DNA from: Pseudolabrys sp.
GTDB lineage: Bacteria > Pseudomonadota > Alphaproteobacteria > Rhizobiales > Xanthobacteraceae
DNA length: 64,000 nucleotides
Assembly: GCA_029980465.1 (NCBI GenBank)
Contig: JARYIJ010000001.1
Span: 2,195,749-2,259,748 of the forward strand
Reading direction: 5' to 3'
Shown here: positions 35,881 to 44,624 of the stretch, piece by piece
Numbering within the stretch: the first letter of the stretch is position 1
Layout of the letters: every line of letters starts with the position of its first letter
The notes under the pieces: generated by a model
The model's input: only the letters and a program-made list of their open reading frames with translations
Database searches by the model: none
What the model was told of the DNA's origin: nothing
Program-made: the position numbers and the translations under genes

Positions 35881-35934
35881 GTCATTCCGGGGCGCGATTC
35901 CGGGTTCGTCGCTGTGCTCGCGCCCCGGAATGAC
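35881..35934. repeat. Palindromic repeat, GTCATTCCGGGGCGCG type
   Basis: GTCATTCCGGGGCGCGA at 35881 pairs with TCGCGCCCCGGAATGAC ending at 35934. The same repeat type recurs at 36099-36210 and 40563-40706. Confidence 0.85.
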
Positions 35935-35978
35935 AGTTGGGCTGCTTGCTTTCGCCCCCTGATGGCCCGATATAGGGA

Positions 35979-36077
35979 CCGGGAGGTTGGCAGTGGACGA
36001 ACCACTCGCCAACCGGGTCAGGTCCGGAAGGAAGCAGCCCTAACGAGCACGGCTCGGGTCGCTCGTCAGCCTCCCAC
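35979..36077 (+). ncRNA. ffs: Signal recognition particle 4.5S RNA
   Basis: About 99 nt. The apical domain is unmistakable: GGTCAGGTCCGGAAGGAAGC followed by AGCCCTAA, with the GGAA tetraloop and the asymmetric loop that binds Ffh. The outer arms GGGAGGTTGGC (35981) and GTCAGCCTCCC (36065) pair to close the rod. It pairs with Ffh and FtsY to target membrane proteins. Location just upstream of dnaX is the usual alphaproteobacterial place. The exact ends are estimated. Confidence 0.93.
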
Positions 36078-36098
36078 CTTCGGTTCGTTGCCCGAGCG

Positions 36099-36210
36099 GT
36101 CATTCCGGGGCGCGCCGAAGGCGCGAGCCCGGAATCCATAACCCCGGTTCTCATTGCTGGCACAGGGCGTATGGATTCCGGATAGCCGCTACGCGGCTTC
36201 CGGAATGACG
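36099..36210. repeat. Palindromic repeat pair, GTCATTCCGGGG type
   Basis: Starts with GTCATTCCGGGGCGCGCC and ends with GGCTTCCGGAATGAC. Two internal hairpins (GGCGCGCCGAAGGCGCG-like and GCCGCTACGCGGC) are present. It fills the space between ffs and dnaX. Confidence 0.85.
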
Positions 36211-36220
36211 GCGTGGATTC

Positions 36221-38092
36221 ATGAGCGACGGCAAGACAACAGACAACAGCAAGAACGCCGAGCTTGCCGCCGCCGAACCGGCCGCCGGCTATCGCGTCCT
36301 CGCCCGCAAGTATCGCCCGGCCAGTTTCGGCGACCTGATCGGCCAGGACGCGATGGTGCGCACGATCTCGAACGCGTTCGAGTCGGGCCGCATTCCGCAG
36401 GCCTGGATTCTCACCGGCGTGCGCGGGGTCGGCAAGACGACGACGGCGCGCATCCTCGCCCGCGCGCTCAATTACGAGTTGCCCGACGGCTCGGTAATGG
36501 CGCCGACCGTGCGCATGCCGGTGCCCGGCGTGCACGATCAGGCGATCATGGAGAGCCGCCATCTCGACGTCATCGAGATGGACGCCGCCTCGCACAACAG
36601 CGTCGACGACATTCGCCAGATCAACGATGCCATCCGCTACGCGCCGGTGTCGGCGCGCTATAAGGTCTACATCCTCGACGAAGTACACATGCTGTCCGGC
36701 GCGGCGTTCAACGCGCTGTTGAAGACGCTGGAAGAGCCGCCGCCGCACGCCAAGTTCATCTTCGCCACCACCGAGATTCGCAAGGTGCCGGTCACGGTGC
36801 TGTCGCGCTGCCAGCGCTTCGACCTGCGCCGCATCGACGCCGCCGTGCTGACCGGGCACCTCGAATCGATCGCGGCGAAGGAGAATGTCGAGATCGAACC
36901 GGCCGCACTCGCCTTGATCGCGCGCGCCGCCGAAGGCTCGGTGCGCGACTCGCTCTCGCTGCTCGATCAGGCGATTGCTCACGCGGCCGGCAAGGTGCAG
37001 GCCGAGGACGTGCGGCAGATGCTCGGCCTCGCCGACCGCGTCCGCATCGTCGACCTGTTCGAGATGCTGATGAAAGGCGACGTCGCCGGCGCGCTCAAGG
37101 AGCTGCGCGAGCAATACGATATCGGCGCCGATCCGGCGGTGGTGCTCACCGACATCGCCGAGTTCACGCATTTTGTCACCCGCGTGAAGGTGGTGCCGTC
37201 GGTTGCCGATGACGTCTCGTTGTCGGAAGCCGAGCGCGTGCGCGGCAAGGCTTTCGCCACGCAGCTTTCGATGCGCGTCCTGTCGCGCGCCTGGCAGATG
37301 CTGCTCAAGGGCATCGCCGAGGTGAAGGAGGCGCCGCGCCCGCTCGCGGCCGCCGAGATGATGCTGGTGCGCATCGCCTATGCCGCCGACCTGCCGACGC
37401 CGGATGAGGTGCTGAAAAATCTCGGCTCGGGCGGCGACGAGCCGCGCCCGCAGCCGTCATCGGGCCACGGCAATGGCGGCGGCGTGCCGGTTTCCGCGCC
37501 GGCCGCATCGGCGCCGGCCATGTCTTCGCCAGCTATGTCTTCGCCGGCAATGCCGGCGCCGCGTTATGATGCGCCGCGCGGCGCGCCCCGCGCGTCCGCC
37601 GCCGTGTCGCCGCGCCCCGCGCAGGAGCCGGTCGCCCGGTTGGGCGAACCCGACGCCGCGCCCGCCATGGCGATCGGCTCATTCGAGCAGATCGTCGCGC
37701 TCGCCGCCGAGAAACGCGACATCGCCACCAAGACGGCACTGGAGCGCGACGTTCGCCTGGTGCGTTGCGAGGACGGCAAGCTCGAGCTGGCGCTGGAGCC
37801 AAGCGCGCCGCGCACGCTCATCAACGACCTGTCGCGAAAGCTGTCGGACTGGACCGGCCACCGCTGGATGGTGGTCGTTTCCGCCGAACAGGGCGCGCCG
37901 ACGCTCAAGACCCAGAACGATGCGCGCGAGGCCGAGCTCAAGCGCGGCGTGCGCGGCGACCCGCTGGTGCAGGCGGTGCTGGCGCGCTTTCCCGGCGCCG
38001 AGATTGTCGGCGTGTCGCGGCCCAACGAGAGCGCGGCCGATGCCGCCATCGCGGCGCCGCCGCCCGACGACGACAACGGAGTGGACGAATAA
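36221..38092 (+). CDS. dnaX: DNA polymerase III subunit gamma/tau
   Basis: 623 residues. The AAA+ clamp-loader domain has YRPASFGDLIGQ (about 31-42), Walker A GVRGVGKTT (66-74), Walker B VYILDEVHML (149-158) and the SRC arginine-finger motif in TVLSRCQRFDLRR. The segment that normally holds a four-Cys zinc finger (here about 84-107) contains no cysteine at all. A Pro/Ala-rich linker (about 410-475) precedes a tau-type C-terminal domain. No A-rich frameshift site is evident, so probably only the full-length form is made. ybaB and recR follow. Confidence 0.94.
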   Translation: MSDGKTTDNSKNAELAAAEPAAGYRVLARKYRPASFGDLIGQDAMVRTISNAFESGRIPQAWILTGVRGVGKTTTARILARALNYELPDGSVMAPTVRMPVPGVHDQAIMESRHLDVIEMDAASHNSVDDIRQINDAIRYAPVSARYKVYILDEVHMLSGAAFNALLKTLEEPPPHAKFIFATTEIRKVPVTVLSRCQRFDLRRIDAAVLTGHLESIAAKENVEIEPAALALIARAAEGSVRDSLSLLDQAIAHAAGKVQAEDVRQMLGLADRVRIVDLFEMLMKGDVAGALKELREQYDIGADPAVVLTDIAEFTHFVTRVKVVPSVADDVSLSEAERVRGKAFATQLSMRVLSRAWQMLLKGIAEVKEAPRPLAAAEMMLVRIAYAADLPTPDEVLKNLGSGGDEPRPQPSSGHGNGGGVPVSAPAASAPAMSSPAMSSPAMPAPRYDAPRGAPRASAAVSPRPAQEPVARLGEPDAAPAMAIGSFEQIVALAAEKRDIATKTALERDVRLVRCEDGKLELALEPSAPRTLINDLSRKLSDWTGHRWMVVVSAEQGAPTLKTQNDAREAELKRGVRGDPLVQAVLARFPGAEIVGVSRPNESAADAAIAAPPPDDDNGVDE

Positions 38093-38104
38093 TGGCCGGT
38101 TCCA

Positions 38105-38425
38105 ATGGCTGACTTTATGGGCATGATGAAGCAAGCCGCGCAGCTTCAGTCGAAGATGCAGGAGCTGCAGGCCGAGCTTGACACGATCGTGGTCGAAGGC
38201 GCGGCGGGCGGCGGCATGGTCGTCGTGACGCTGACCGCCAAGGGCGACCTCAAGGGCGTTCGGATCGACGAGTCGCTGCTCAAGCCGTCCGACAAGGAGA
38301 TTGTCGAAGACCTGCTGGTCGCGGCCCACGCTGACGCGCGGCGTAAGGCCGAAGCGCTGCTGCAGGACAAGATGAAGACGCTCACCGGCGGCCTGCCGCT
38401 GCCGCCGGGCATGAAGCTGTTTTGA
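38105..38425 (+). CDS. YbaB/EbfC family nucleoid-associated protein
   Basis: 106 residues with the family pattern: an N-terminal helix MADFMGMMKQAAQLQSKMQE, then a beta core (GMVVVTLTAKGDLKGVRIDE) and a C-terminal helix ending LPLPPGMKLF. EbfC dimers bind DNA and affect nucleoid structure. The gene starts 12 bp after dnaX and belongs to the conserved dnaX-ybaB-recR operon. Confidence 0.95.
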   Translation: MADFMGMMKQAAQLQSKMQELQAELDTIVVEGAAGGGMVVVTLTAKGDLKGVRIDESLLKPSDKEIVEDLLVAAHADARRKAEALLQDKMKTLTGGLPLPPGMKLF

Positions 38426-38451
38426 TGCCGGGCTTCGCGGCATACTCCGTT

Positions 38452-38538
38452 GTCATGCCCGGGCTTGACCCGGGCATCCATCTTTCAACGGTTCATCTTG
38501 CGATGTGGATGGATTGCCGGGTCAAGCCCGGCAATGAC
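38452..38538. repeat. Two palindromic repeats, GCCGGGTCAAGCCCGGC type
   Basis: ATGCCCGGG-CTTGA-CCCGGGCAT (38455-38477) and ATTGCCGGG-TCAAG-CCCGGCAAT (about 38513-38535). Same type at 44481-44613 and 49598-49745. The second hairpin ends about 10 bp before the recR start. Confidence 0.88.
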
Positions 38539-38544
38539 TTTTGA

Positions 38545-39147
38545 ATGCCCGCCGTTGCCGGACCTGAAATCGAACGCCTGATCCAGCTCTTGGCGCGTCT
38601 GCCGGGGCTCGGCCCGCGCTCGGCGCGCCGCGCGGCCCTGCATCTCATCAAGAAGCGCGAATTGCTGATGGCGCCGCTCACCGCCGCGCTCGAGACCGCG
38701 ATGGAGAAGATCGAGGTCTGCCGCACCTGCGGCAACATCGACACGCACAACCCGTGCACGGTCTGCACCGACCCCAGGCGGGATCCCTCGATCATCGTCG
38801 TCGTCGCCGACGTCGCCGACCTGTGGGCGCTGGAACGCGCCAATGCGGTCAACGGCCGCTATCACGTGCTCGGCGGCACGCTGTCGCCGCTCGACGGCGT
38901 CGGACCGCAGGACCTGAGCATCGACCAGCTCGTGTCGCGCGCGCACGATCCGCAGGTGAAGGAGCTGATCCTCGCGCTCAACGCCACGGTCGATGGCCAG
39001 ACCACGGCGCACTACATCACCGAACTGCTGCGCGACTCGGCCGTCAAGGTGACCAAGCTCGCGCATGGCGTGCCGGTCGGCGGCGAGCTCGATTACCTCG
39101 ACGAGGGTACTTTGTCCGCGGCGATCAAGCAGCGCACGTTGTTTTGA
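38545..39147 (+). CDS. recR: Recombination protein RecR
   Basis: 200 residues, the normal RecR size. Helix-hairpin-helix [20 protein letters not shown] (about 16-35), a four-Cys zinc finger (Cys59, Cys62, Cys71, Cys74) and a Toprim domain beginning [15 protein letters not shown] with [15 protein letters not shown]. It loads RecA at gaps with RecF and RecO. No Shine-Dalgarno is evident: a palindromic repeat ends about 10 bp before the ATG. Confidence 0.96.
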   Translation: MPAVAGPEIERLIQLLARLPGLGPRSARRAALHLIKKRELLMAPLTAALETAMEKIEVCRTCGNIDTHNPCTVCTDPRRDPSIIVVVADVADLWALERANAVNGRYHVLGGTLSPLDGVGPQDLSIDQLVSRAHDPQVKELILALNATVDGQTTAHYITELLRDSAVKVTKLAHGVPVGGELDYLDEGTLSAAIKQRTLF

Positions 39148-39199
39148 GGACCGCTGTCATGCCCGCGAAAGAGGGCGGATGATGACAACGGGACGCGCA

Positions 39200-40552
39200 T
39201 CAGCCAGTTGTCTTCTCGAGCACCTTGAAATGCCTCCTTGCCTGCAGCCAGGCGAGCAGTAGCAGACTCGGGATCGCCGCGAGCGCGCAGACCGCAAAGA
39301 ACCAGGCCCAACCGGTCGTCTCCGCGACGAAGCCGGCGCCCGACGACAGATAGGTGCGCCCCACCGCCGCAAGCGCGGTGAGCAGCGCGTATTGCGTCGC
39401 GGTGTGCAGCGGATTCTTGCAGAGCGCCGACAGGTAGGCGACGAACATCACGGTGCCAATGGCGCTGGTGAAATTCTCGACCGTGATGGCGAGAGTGAGG
39501 ATTGTCAGATCGTGCCCGGCGGCGGCGAGCCAACTGAAGGCGAGATTGGCGACGGCCTGCACGATGCCGCCGATCCACAGCGCCGCGGCGAGCGGCACGG
39601 CGCGGGCGATGAAGCCGCCGGCGAAGCCGCCGATCAGCAGCGCGGCGAGCCCGACGCCCTTGACGATGGCGGCGTATTCGTTGCGGGAAAAGCCGAGGTC
39701 GATCACGAACGGCGCGGTCATGGTGCCGGACAGCGCGTCGGTGAACTTGAACAGGATGACGAAGGCGAGGATCGCCAGCGCAAAATCGTAGCCGAGAAAG
39801 TCCTTGAAGGCGCCGATGGCGGCGTCGGTCACGCGCCGCAGCGCGCTGTGGCCGGCGATCGCCGCCTCGGCGGCCTGCGAGCGGTCCGGCTCGGTGGCGA
39901 GCAGCGCGGTGACGGTGCCGACCAGCACCAGGACGGCCATCAGCAGGTAGCCGCCGTGCCACGACGCTTGGCTGGTCAGGCCCCGCTCCTGCAGCCCGCT
40001 TACCAGAAACAGCGTGCCGGCGGTCGAGGCCAGCATGCCGACGCGATAGGCGGCGACGTAGGATGCCATGCCGGCGGCCTGCTCGTTCTCCGGCAGGCTT
40101 TCGACGCGGAAGGCGTCGACCACGATGTCCTGCGTCGCCGATGCCGTGGCGACGAGCAGGGCGCCGAGCGCGACGAGGCCTGGCGCGGTCGCCGGGTTGC
40201 ACGAGCCGAGGAAAATGATCGCGGCGATCAGCAGCAACTGCGTGAAGACGAGCCAGCCGCGGCGACGGCCGAGCCAGCGCGACAGCAGCGGGATGTCGAG
40301 CGCGTCGGTCAGCGGCGCCCACAGAAACTTGACGGTGTAGGGCGTGCCGACCAGCGCGAACAGGCCGATGGTGCCGAGGTCGACGCCGCTCTCGCGCATC
40401 CACACCAGCAGCGTCGTGCCGGACAGCGCGAGCGGCAGGCCCGACGAGAAGCCGAGAAACAGGACGATGAGGACGCGCGGCTCGAGATAGACGGCGAGGG
40501 CGTCCACCAGTTTTCGGCGCGATGATGCGATCTGTTCCGGCGGGGCTGTCAT
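39200..40552 (-). CDS. ampG: AmpG family muropeptide MFS transporter
   Basis: 450 residues with twelve predicted membrane helices. Diagnostic AmpG features are the N-terminal VLFLGFSSGLPLALSGTTL, LGFALVGTPYTVKFLWAPL-like loop with TVKFLWAPLTDALDIP, and ATQDIVVDAFRVE (about 140-152). AmpG imports anhydromuropeptides for cell-wall recycling and can influence beta-lactamase induction. It converges on recR with a 52-bp gap. Confidence 0.93.
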   Translation of the reverse strand: MTAPPEQIASSRRKLVDALAVYLEPRVLIVLFLGFSSGLPLALSGTTLLVWMRESGVDLGTIGLFALVGTPYTVKFLWAPLTDALDIPLLSRWLGRRRGWLVFTQLLLIAAIIFLGSCNPATAPGLVALGALLVATASATQDIVVDAFRVESLPENEQAAGMASYVAAYRVGMLASTAGTLFLVSGLQERGLTSQASWHGGYLLMAVLVLVGTVTALLATEPDRSQAAEAAIAGHSALRRVTDAAIGAFKDFLGYDFALAILAFVILFKFTDALSGTMTAPFVIDLGFSRNEYAAIVKGVGLAALLIGGFAGGFIARAVPLAAALWIGGIVQAVANLAFSWLAAAGHDLTILTLAITVENFTSAIGTVMFVAYLSALCKNPLHTATQYALLTALAAVGRTYLSSGAGFVAETTGWAWFFAVCALAAIPSLLLLAWLQARRHFKVLEKTTG

Positions 40553-40562
40553 TCGCGTTCCC

Positions 40563-40706
40563 CGTCATTCCGGGCCGCGCTGAAAGCGCGGATCCGGAAT
40601 CCATACGCCGCGGCACCGCGGTTATGGATTCCGGGGTCGCGGCCGGAGCCTGTCATCGGGCCAACCCAACAGGGCCGGGCCCGTTGGGCCGCGCCCCGGA
40701 ATAACG
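40563..40706. repeat. Composite palindromic repeat between ampG and rmuC
   Basis: Contains GTCATTCCGGGCCGCGC, GGATCCGGAATCCATA, TATGGATTCCGGGGTCGC, an internal CCAACCCAACAGGG/CCCGTTGG hairpin and GCGCCCCGGAATAAC. Same family as 35881 and 36099. Confidence 0.82.
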
Positions 40707-40715
40707 GCAAAAAGA

Positions 40716-41840
40716 TCACTTCCCGGTCTCGAGGCGCGGCACCGGGCCGGGCAGGATGTCGGCGCCGTGTTCGCCGTCGCCGAAATCGAGCGCCTCGATG
40801 TTCGACGCGCGCTTGCCGATGCGGCCCGCCGAGGTGAGGATGTCGTCGATGTCCTTGTTGGCCTGGCCAAAATGCGTCTTGAGCTTGTTGACGCGCTCGC
40901 CGAGCAGGGTGACGTCCTTCATCATGTGGCCGACCTCGGTACGGATCTGGTCGGCGGCCTCGCGCATCTCGGCGTCCTTGCGCACCTGCTTGATGATCTG
41001 GATCGCCATCACGCAGAGCGTCGGTGACACGATCATGACCCGCGCGCGCTGGGCACGCTGCACGACGTCGTCGAAGCGCTCGTGCAGGTCGGCGTAGATC
41101 GATTCCGAGGGGATGAACATCAGCGCGATGTCCTGCGTCTCGCCCGGCACGAGATACTTCTCGGCGATGTCGGAGATGTGCTTGCCGATGTCCTGGCGCA
41201 CGCGCTGCACGGCGGCGCGGCGTTCGTCCTCGGTGGCGGCGTTGCGCCACGCGTTCATCGCCTCGAGCGGAAACTTGGCGTCGATGATGAGCGGGCCGGC
41301 GTCCGGCATGAAGATGGCGCAATCGGGTCGCGAGCGGTTCTTGAGCGTGAATTGGAATTCGTAGGCGCCCTTCGGCAGCACGTCGGCGACGATGGCCTCG
41401 AGCTGGCCCTGGCCGAACGCGCCGCGCGCCTGCTTGTTGGTGAGGATGCCCTGCAGCGTGTTCACCTGAGTGGCGAGCTCGGTGATGTTCTTCTGCGCGC
41501 TGTCGATCACCGCGAGCCGGGCGTGGAGCTGTTGAAGATGCTCGGTGGTGTTCTTGGTCGAGCTTTGTAGCGTATCACCGAGCCGCGCCGTGACGGCGTC
41601 GAGCCGCTGGTTGACGCTCTGCTGCAACTGGCCGTGCGCGTTCTGCAGCCAGCTCCCCATCGCGTCGATCCGGCCGTGGATTTGCGCGAGGCCCTGTTCG
41701 GCCGAGCGGTCCGGCTCCTGCGGCTTCGGCCGCATCAGCCAGGCGATCAATGCGCCGATGAGGACGCCGGCGACGACGAACAGGCCAACCGCGACGGGCA
41801 GGTTGGAGACGATGAGATCGGTCAGGGACAGGGGTGCCAT
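40716..41840 (-). CDS. rmuC: DNA recombination protein RmuC
   Basis: 374 residues. An N-terminal membrane segment (about 13-35) precedes a coiled-coil region (about 50-130, with HGRIDAMGSWLQNAHGQLQQ) and the nuclease-like RmuC domain with ADVLPKGAYEFQF, PLIIDAKFPLEAMNAW and VAIMFIPSE-like DIALMFIPSESIYADL. RmuC limits inversion at short inverted repeats. It is divergent from def. Confidence 0.93.
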   Translation of the reverse strand: MAPLSLTDLIVSNLPVAVGLFVVAGVLIGALIAWLMRPKPQEPDRSAEQGLAQIHGRIDAMGSWLQNAHGQLQQSVNQRLDAVTARLGDTLQSSTKNTTEHLQQLHARLAVIDSAQKNITELATQVNTLQGILTNKQARGAFGQGQLEAIVADVLPKGAYEFQFTLKNRSRPDCAIFMPDAGPLIIDAKFPLEAMNAWRNAATEDERRAAVQRVRQDIGKHISDIAEKYLVPGETQDIALMFIPSESIYADLHERFDDVVQRAQRARVMIVSPTLCVMAIQIIKQVRKDAEMREAADQIRTEVGHMMKDVTLLGERVNKLKTHFGQANKDIDDILTSAGRIGKRASNIEALDFGDGEHGADILPGPVPRLETGK

Positions 41841-41994
41841 GCCGGGCTTTTAGCGCGATTCGACCGCCACGCCGAACGAAGGGCGAACGGGTGAGCGATT
41901 GGCGTGTGCCCTCAAGGGGATATGTTGACCGGGCCGGTCCGAGCCCTTACATCGCGGCGTGAGGAACCTGTTGCAAAAATCCTTCTGACCCATC

Positions 41995-42555
41995 ATGGCG
42001 CTGCGCGAGATCATCGTCCTTCCCGACCCCAGGCTGCGGCTGAAGTCCGAGCCGGTGAAGGCCGTCGACGCCGAGCTGCGCGCGCTGGTCGACGACATGT
42101 TCGAGACGATGTACGCGGCGCCCGGCATCGGGCTGGCCGCGATCCAGATCGGCGTTCCGCGCCGCATCGTCACCATGGACCTCGCCAGGGAGGGCGAGCC
42201 GAAAGAGCCGCGCGTCTTCATCAATCCGGAAGTGCTGTCGTCGTCGGACGAGACGTCGACCTACGAGGAAGGCTGCCTGTCGATCCCCGAATATTACGAG
42301 GAGGTCGAGCGGCCCAAGGCGGTCAAGGTCCGCTACATGGACCTCGACGGCAAGACGCACGAGATCGAGTCCGACGGGCTGCTGGCGACCTGCCTGCAGC
42401 ACGAGATCGACCACACCAACGGCGTGCTGTTCATCGACTACATCTCCAAGCTCAAGCGCGACATGGTCGTGAAGCGTTTCAAGAAGGCGGCCAAGCGCGG
42501 CGAGCCCATCAAGCCGCTCGCCGAGGACGACAAGCCGTCGCATCATATCGGCTGA
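41995..42555 (+). CDS. def: Peptide deformylase
   Basis: 186 residues. All three motifs are present: GIGLAAIQ (44-51), EGCLSIP (92-98) and QHEIDHTNG (135-143), giving metal ligands Cys94, His136 and His140 and catalytic Glu137. It removes the formyl group from nascent proteins. The C-terminal lysine-rich extension is usual in alphaproteobacteria. fmt follows on the same strand after a repeat-bearing gap. Confidence 0.96.
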   Translation: MALREIIVLPDPRLRLKSEPVKAVDAELRALVDDMFETMYAAPGIGLAAIQIGVPRRIVTMDLAREGEPKEPRVFINPEVLSSSDETSTYEEGCLSIPEYYEEVERPKAVKVRYMDLDGKTHEIESDGLLATCLQHEIDHTNGVLFIDYISKLKRDMVVKRFKKAAKRGEPIKPLAEDDKPSHHIG

Positions 42556-42577
42556 TGGGCTGCGAGGCTCTCACTCT

Positions 42578-42689
42578 TGTGTCCCGGGCGCAGCGCAGCG
42601 CGTCTTCGCGGTGCGCTGCAGAACCGGGACCCCGGTTTTCTAGAAAGCGGGACCCTGCGTCTGCGCCGCAGCATTGCATGCTGCGGCGC
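42578..42689. repeat. Palindromic repeats between def and fmt
   Basis: First hairpin from TGTGTCCCGGGCGCAGCGCA to CCGGGAC (about 42578-42630), then GCGCCGCAGCATTGCATGCTGCGGCGC (42663-42689), whose arms GCGCCGCAGCAT and ATGCTGCGGCGC are perfectly complementary. Confidence 0.85.
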
Positions 42690-42709
42690 GCGCGGGGAAC
42701 GAGGCGGTG

Positions 42710-43627
42710 ATGCGCCTGATCTTCATGGGCACGCCCGACTTCGCGGTGCCGGCTTTGGTCGAGATCGCGGCGCGCGGTCACGACATCGCCGCGGTCTACA
42801 CCCGCGCGGCGAAGCCGGCCGGTCGCGGCATGGGCCTGCAGGTGACGCCGGTCGAGACGCAGGCGCGCGCCCTCGCTTTGCCGGTCGAGACGCCGGCGAC
42901 GCTGAAGACGGAGGAGGCGCAGGCAACGCTGCGCGCCTATGGCGCGGATGCCGCCGTGGTCGTCGCCTACGGCCTGATCCTGCCGACAGCGGTGCTCGAC
43001 ATGTTTCCGCTCGGCTGTTTCAACATCCACGCCTCGCTGCTGCCGCGCTGGCGCGGCGCCGCGCCGATCAACCGCGCGATCATGGCGGGCGACGCGCAAT
43101 CGGGCGTCAGCATCATGCAGATGGACGAGGGGCTCGACACCGGCGCGGTCGCCTTGATCGAGCGGCTGCCGGTCGGCGCCGACATGGCGGCGGGCGACTT
43201 GCACGACGCGCTGTCGCGGCTCGGCGCTGACGCCATGCTGCGCGTCCTGGCGGCGCTGGAGCGCGGCTCGCTGTCCGTCACGCCGCAGCCAACCGAAGGC
43301 GTCACCTACGCCGAGAAGATCGCCAAGTCCGAGACGCGCATCGACTGGTCGAAGCCGTGGCAGGAGGTGCACAACCACATCCGCGGCCTGTCGCCGTTTC
43401 CCGGCGCCTGGTTCGAGCTGGCCGACGGCACGCGCGTCAAGGTGCGGCGCTCGACCAGGGGCGGCGGTGACGGCGCGCCCGGCACCGTGCTCGACGACAG
43501 GCTCACGATCGCCTGCGGCGACGGCGCGGTGCGGCTCACCGAGGTGCAGCGCGCCGGCAAGCAGCCGATGAGCGCGGAGGAGTTTCTGAGAGGGACGTCG
43601 CTGCTGTCGGGTACGCAATTGAAATGA
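42710..43627 (+). CDS. fmt: Methionyl-tRNA formyltransferase
   Basis: 305 residues. [18 protein letters not shown] (2-19) opens the formyltransferase domain, and the [19 protein letters not shown] motif (about 104-122) holds the catalytic region. The C-terminal OB-like domain (about 205-305) contains [13 protein letters not shown] and the [14 protein letters not shown] element. It formylates initiator Met-tRNA using 10-formyl-THF. The ATG at 42710 fits the conserved N-terminus; an upstream frame start is rejected. Confidence 0.96.
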   Translation: MRLIFMGTPDFAVPALVEIAARGHDIAAVYTRAAKPAGRGMGLQVTPVETQARALALPVETPATLKTEEAQATLRAYGADAAVVVAYGLILPTAVLDMFPLGCFNIHASLLPRWRGAAPINRAIMAGDAQSGVSIMQMDEGLDTGAVALIERLPVGADMAAGDLHDALSRLGADAMLRVLAALERGSLSVTPQPTEGVTYAEKIAKSETRIDWSKPWQEVHNHIRGLSPFPGAWFELADGTRVKVRRSTRGGGDGAPGTVLDDRLTIACGDGAVRLTEVQRAGKQPMSAEEFLRGTSLLSGTQLK

Positions 43628-43628
43628 C

Positions 43629-43726
43629 GTCGTCCCCGCGCAGGCGGGGACCCATACATCGTGGACTATCGATGGGCTGCGGCGTATGGGTCCCGGCCCT
43701 CGTTTCACTCGGCCGGGACGACAACG
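43629..43726. repeat. Palindromic repeat between fmt and truA
   Basis: CGTCGTCCCCGC-GCAG-GCGGGGACCCATAC is followed by GTATGGGTCCCGGCC and GGCCGGGACGACAACG. The outer ends are inverted copies of the CGTCCCGGCC type. Confidence 0.82.
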
Positions 43727-43730
43727 CATC

Positions 43731-44468
43731 ATGCCCCGCTACAAGCTCACCATCGAATATGACGGCACGCCGTTCCGCGGCTGGCAGATCCAGGCCGACG
43801 CGCCGACCGTGCAGGGCGCGCTGATGGCTGCGGTCACGGCCTTCTCCGGCGAGCGGGTCGCGGTCAACGGCGCCGGCCGCACCGATGCCGGCGTCCATGC
43901 GCGCGGTCAGGTCGCCCATCTCGATCTCGGCAAGGACTGGGACACCGACACGATCCGTGACGCCATGAATTTCCATCTGCGGCCCAACCCGGTCGCGGTG
44001 CTGGCCGCGGAGAAGGCGGCGGACGATTTTGACGCGCGGTTCTCGGCGCGCAAGCGCCACTACCGCTACCGTATCCTCAATCGCCGGCCGGACCTCACGC
44101 TCGAGGCCGGACGCGTCTGGCGCATTGCGCGGCCGCTCGATCACGACGCGATGCATGAGGCGGCGCAGCGCCTCGTCGGCAAGCACGATTTCACGACGTT
44201 CCGCTCGACCGAGTGCCAGGCCAGGTCGCCGGAGAAGACGCTCGACCGGCTCGACGTGGTGCGCGACGGCGACGAGATCGCCGTCGTCGCGTCGGCACGC
44301 TCGTTTCTGCACTCGCAGGTGCGCTCGATGGCCGGCTCGCTGGCGCTGGTGGGCGAGGGGCGCTGGACGGCGGACGATCTTTCCGCCGCGCTCGCGGCGT
44401 GCGACCGCGCTCGCTGCGGCATGCTGGCCCCGCCGGAAGGGCTTTATCTGATGCGGGTGGATTACTGA
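43731..44468 (+). CDS. truA: tRNA pseudouridine(38-40) synthase TruA
   Basis: 245 residues. [19 protein letters not shown] starts the protein, and the catalytic Asp52 lies in [17 protein letters not shown]. Later family motifs are [27 protein letters not shown] and [13 protein letters not shown]. It modifies U38-U40 in the anticodon arm of tRNAs. The ATG at 43731 is 104 bp after fmt; the gap is filled by a palindromic repeat. Confidence 0.96.
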   Translation: MPRYKLTIEYDGTPFRGWQIQADAPTVQGALMAAVTAFSGERVAVNGAGRTDAGVHARGQVAHLDLGKDWDTDTIRDAMNFHLRPNPVAVLAAEKAADDFDARFSARKRHYRYRILNRRPDLTLEAGRVWRIARPLDHDAMHEAAQRLVGKHDFTTFRSTECQARSPEKTLDRLDVVRDGDEIAVVASARSFLHSQVRSMAGSLALVGEGRWTADDLSAALAACDRARCGMLAPPEGLYLMRVDY

Positions 44469-44480
44469 CCTATCCTCTGC

Positions 44481-44613
44481 GTCATCACCGGGTCGGCGCG
44501 TCAGCGCCGAGACCCGGTGATCCATGATGCATGGCCGGATGCGATGGCTTTACGTCAGTCTCTCTTTGCCGAAGTGTTCGATGGATTGCCGGGTCAAGCC
44601 CGGCAATGACACT
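44481..44613. repeat. Palindromic repeats between truA and dapE
   Basis: First unit CATCACCGGGTCGGCGCG to GCCGAGACCCGGTGATCCATG (about 44482-44525), second unit ATTGCCGGGTCAAGCCCGGCAAT (about 44586-44608), identical in core to 38513-38535. Confidence 0.86.
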
Positions 44614-44624
44614 CGAAAACAAGC

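Noticed and set aside
35971..35980. Possible -10 element (GATATAGGGA) before the SRP RNA
   Set aside because: No convincing -35 at the right distance, and the exact RNA 5' end is uncertain.
37405..37425. Possible dnaX frameshift site (run of five A)
   Set aside because: The run lacks the A-AAA-AAG slippery heptamer and no following stable stem or early stop in the shifted frame stands out, so programmed frameshifting is not supported.
41904..42710. Plus-strand frame of about 268 codons overlapping def
   Set aside because: It is an out-of-frame shadow of def, which has all three deformylase motifs.
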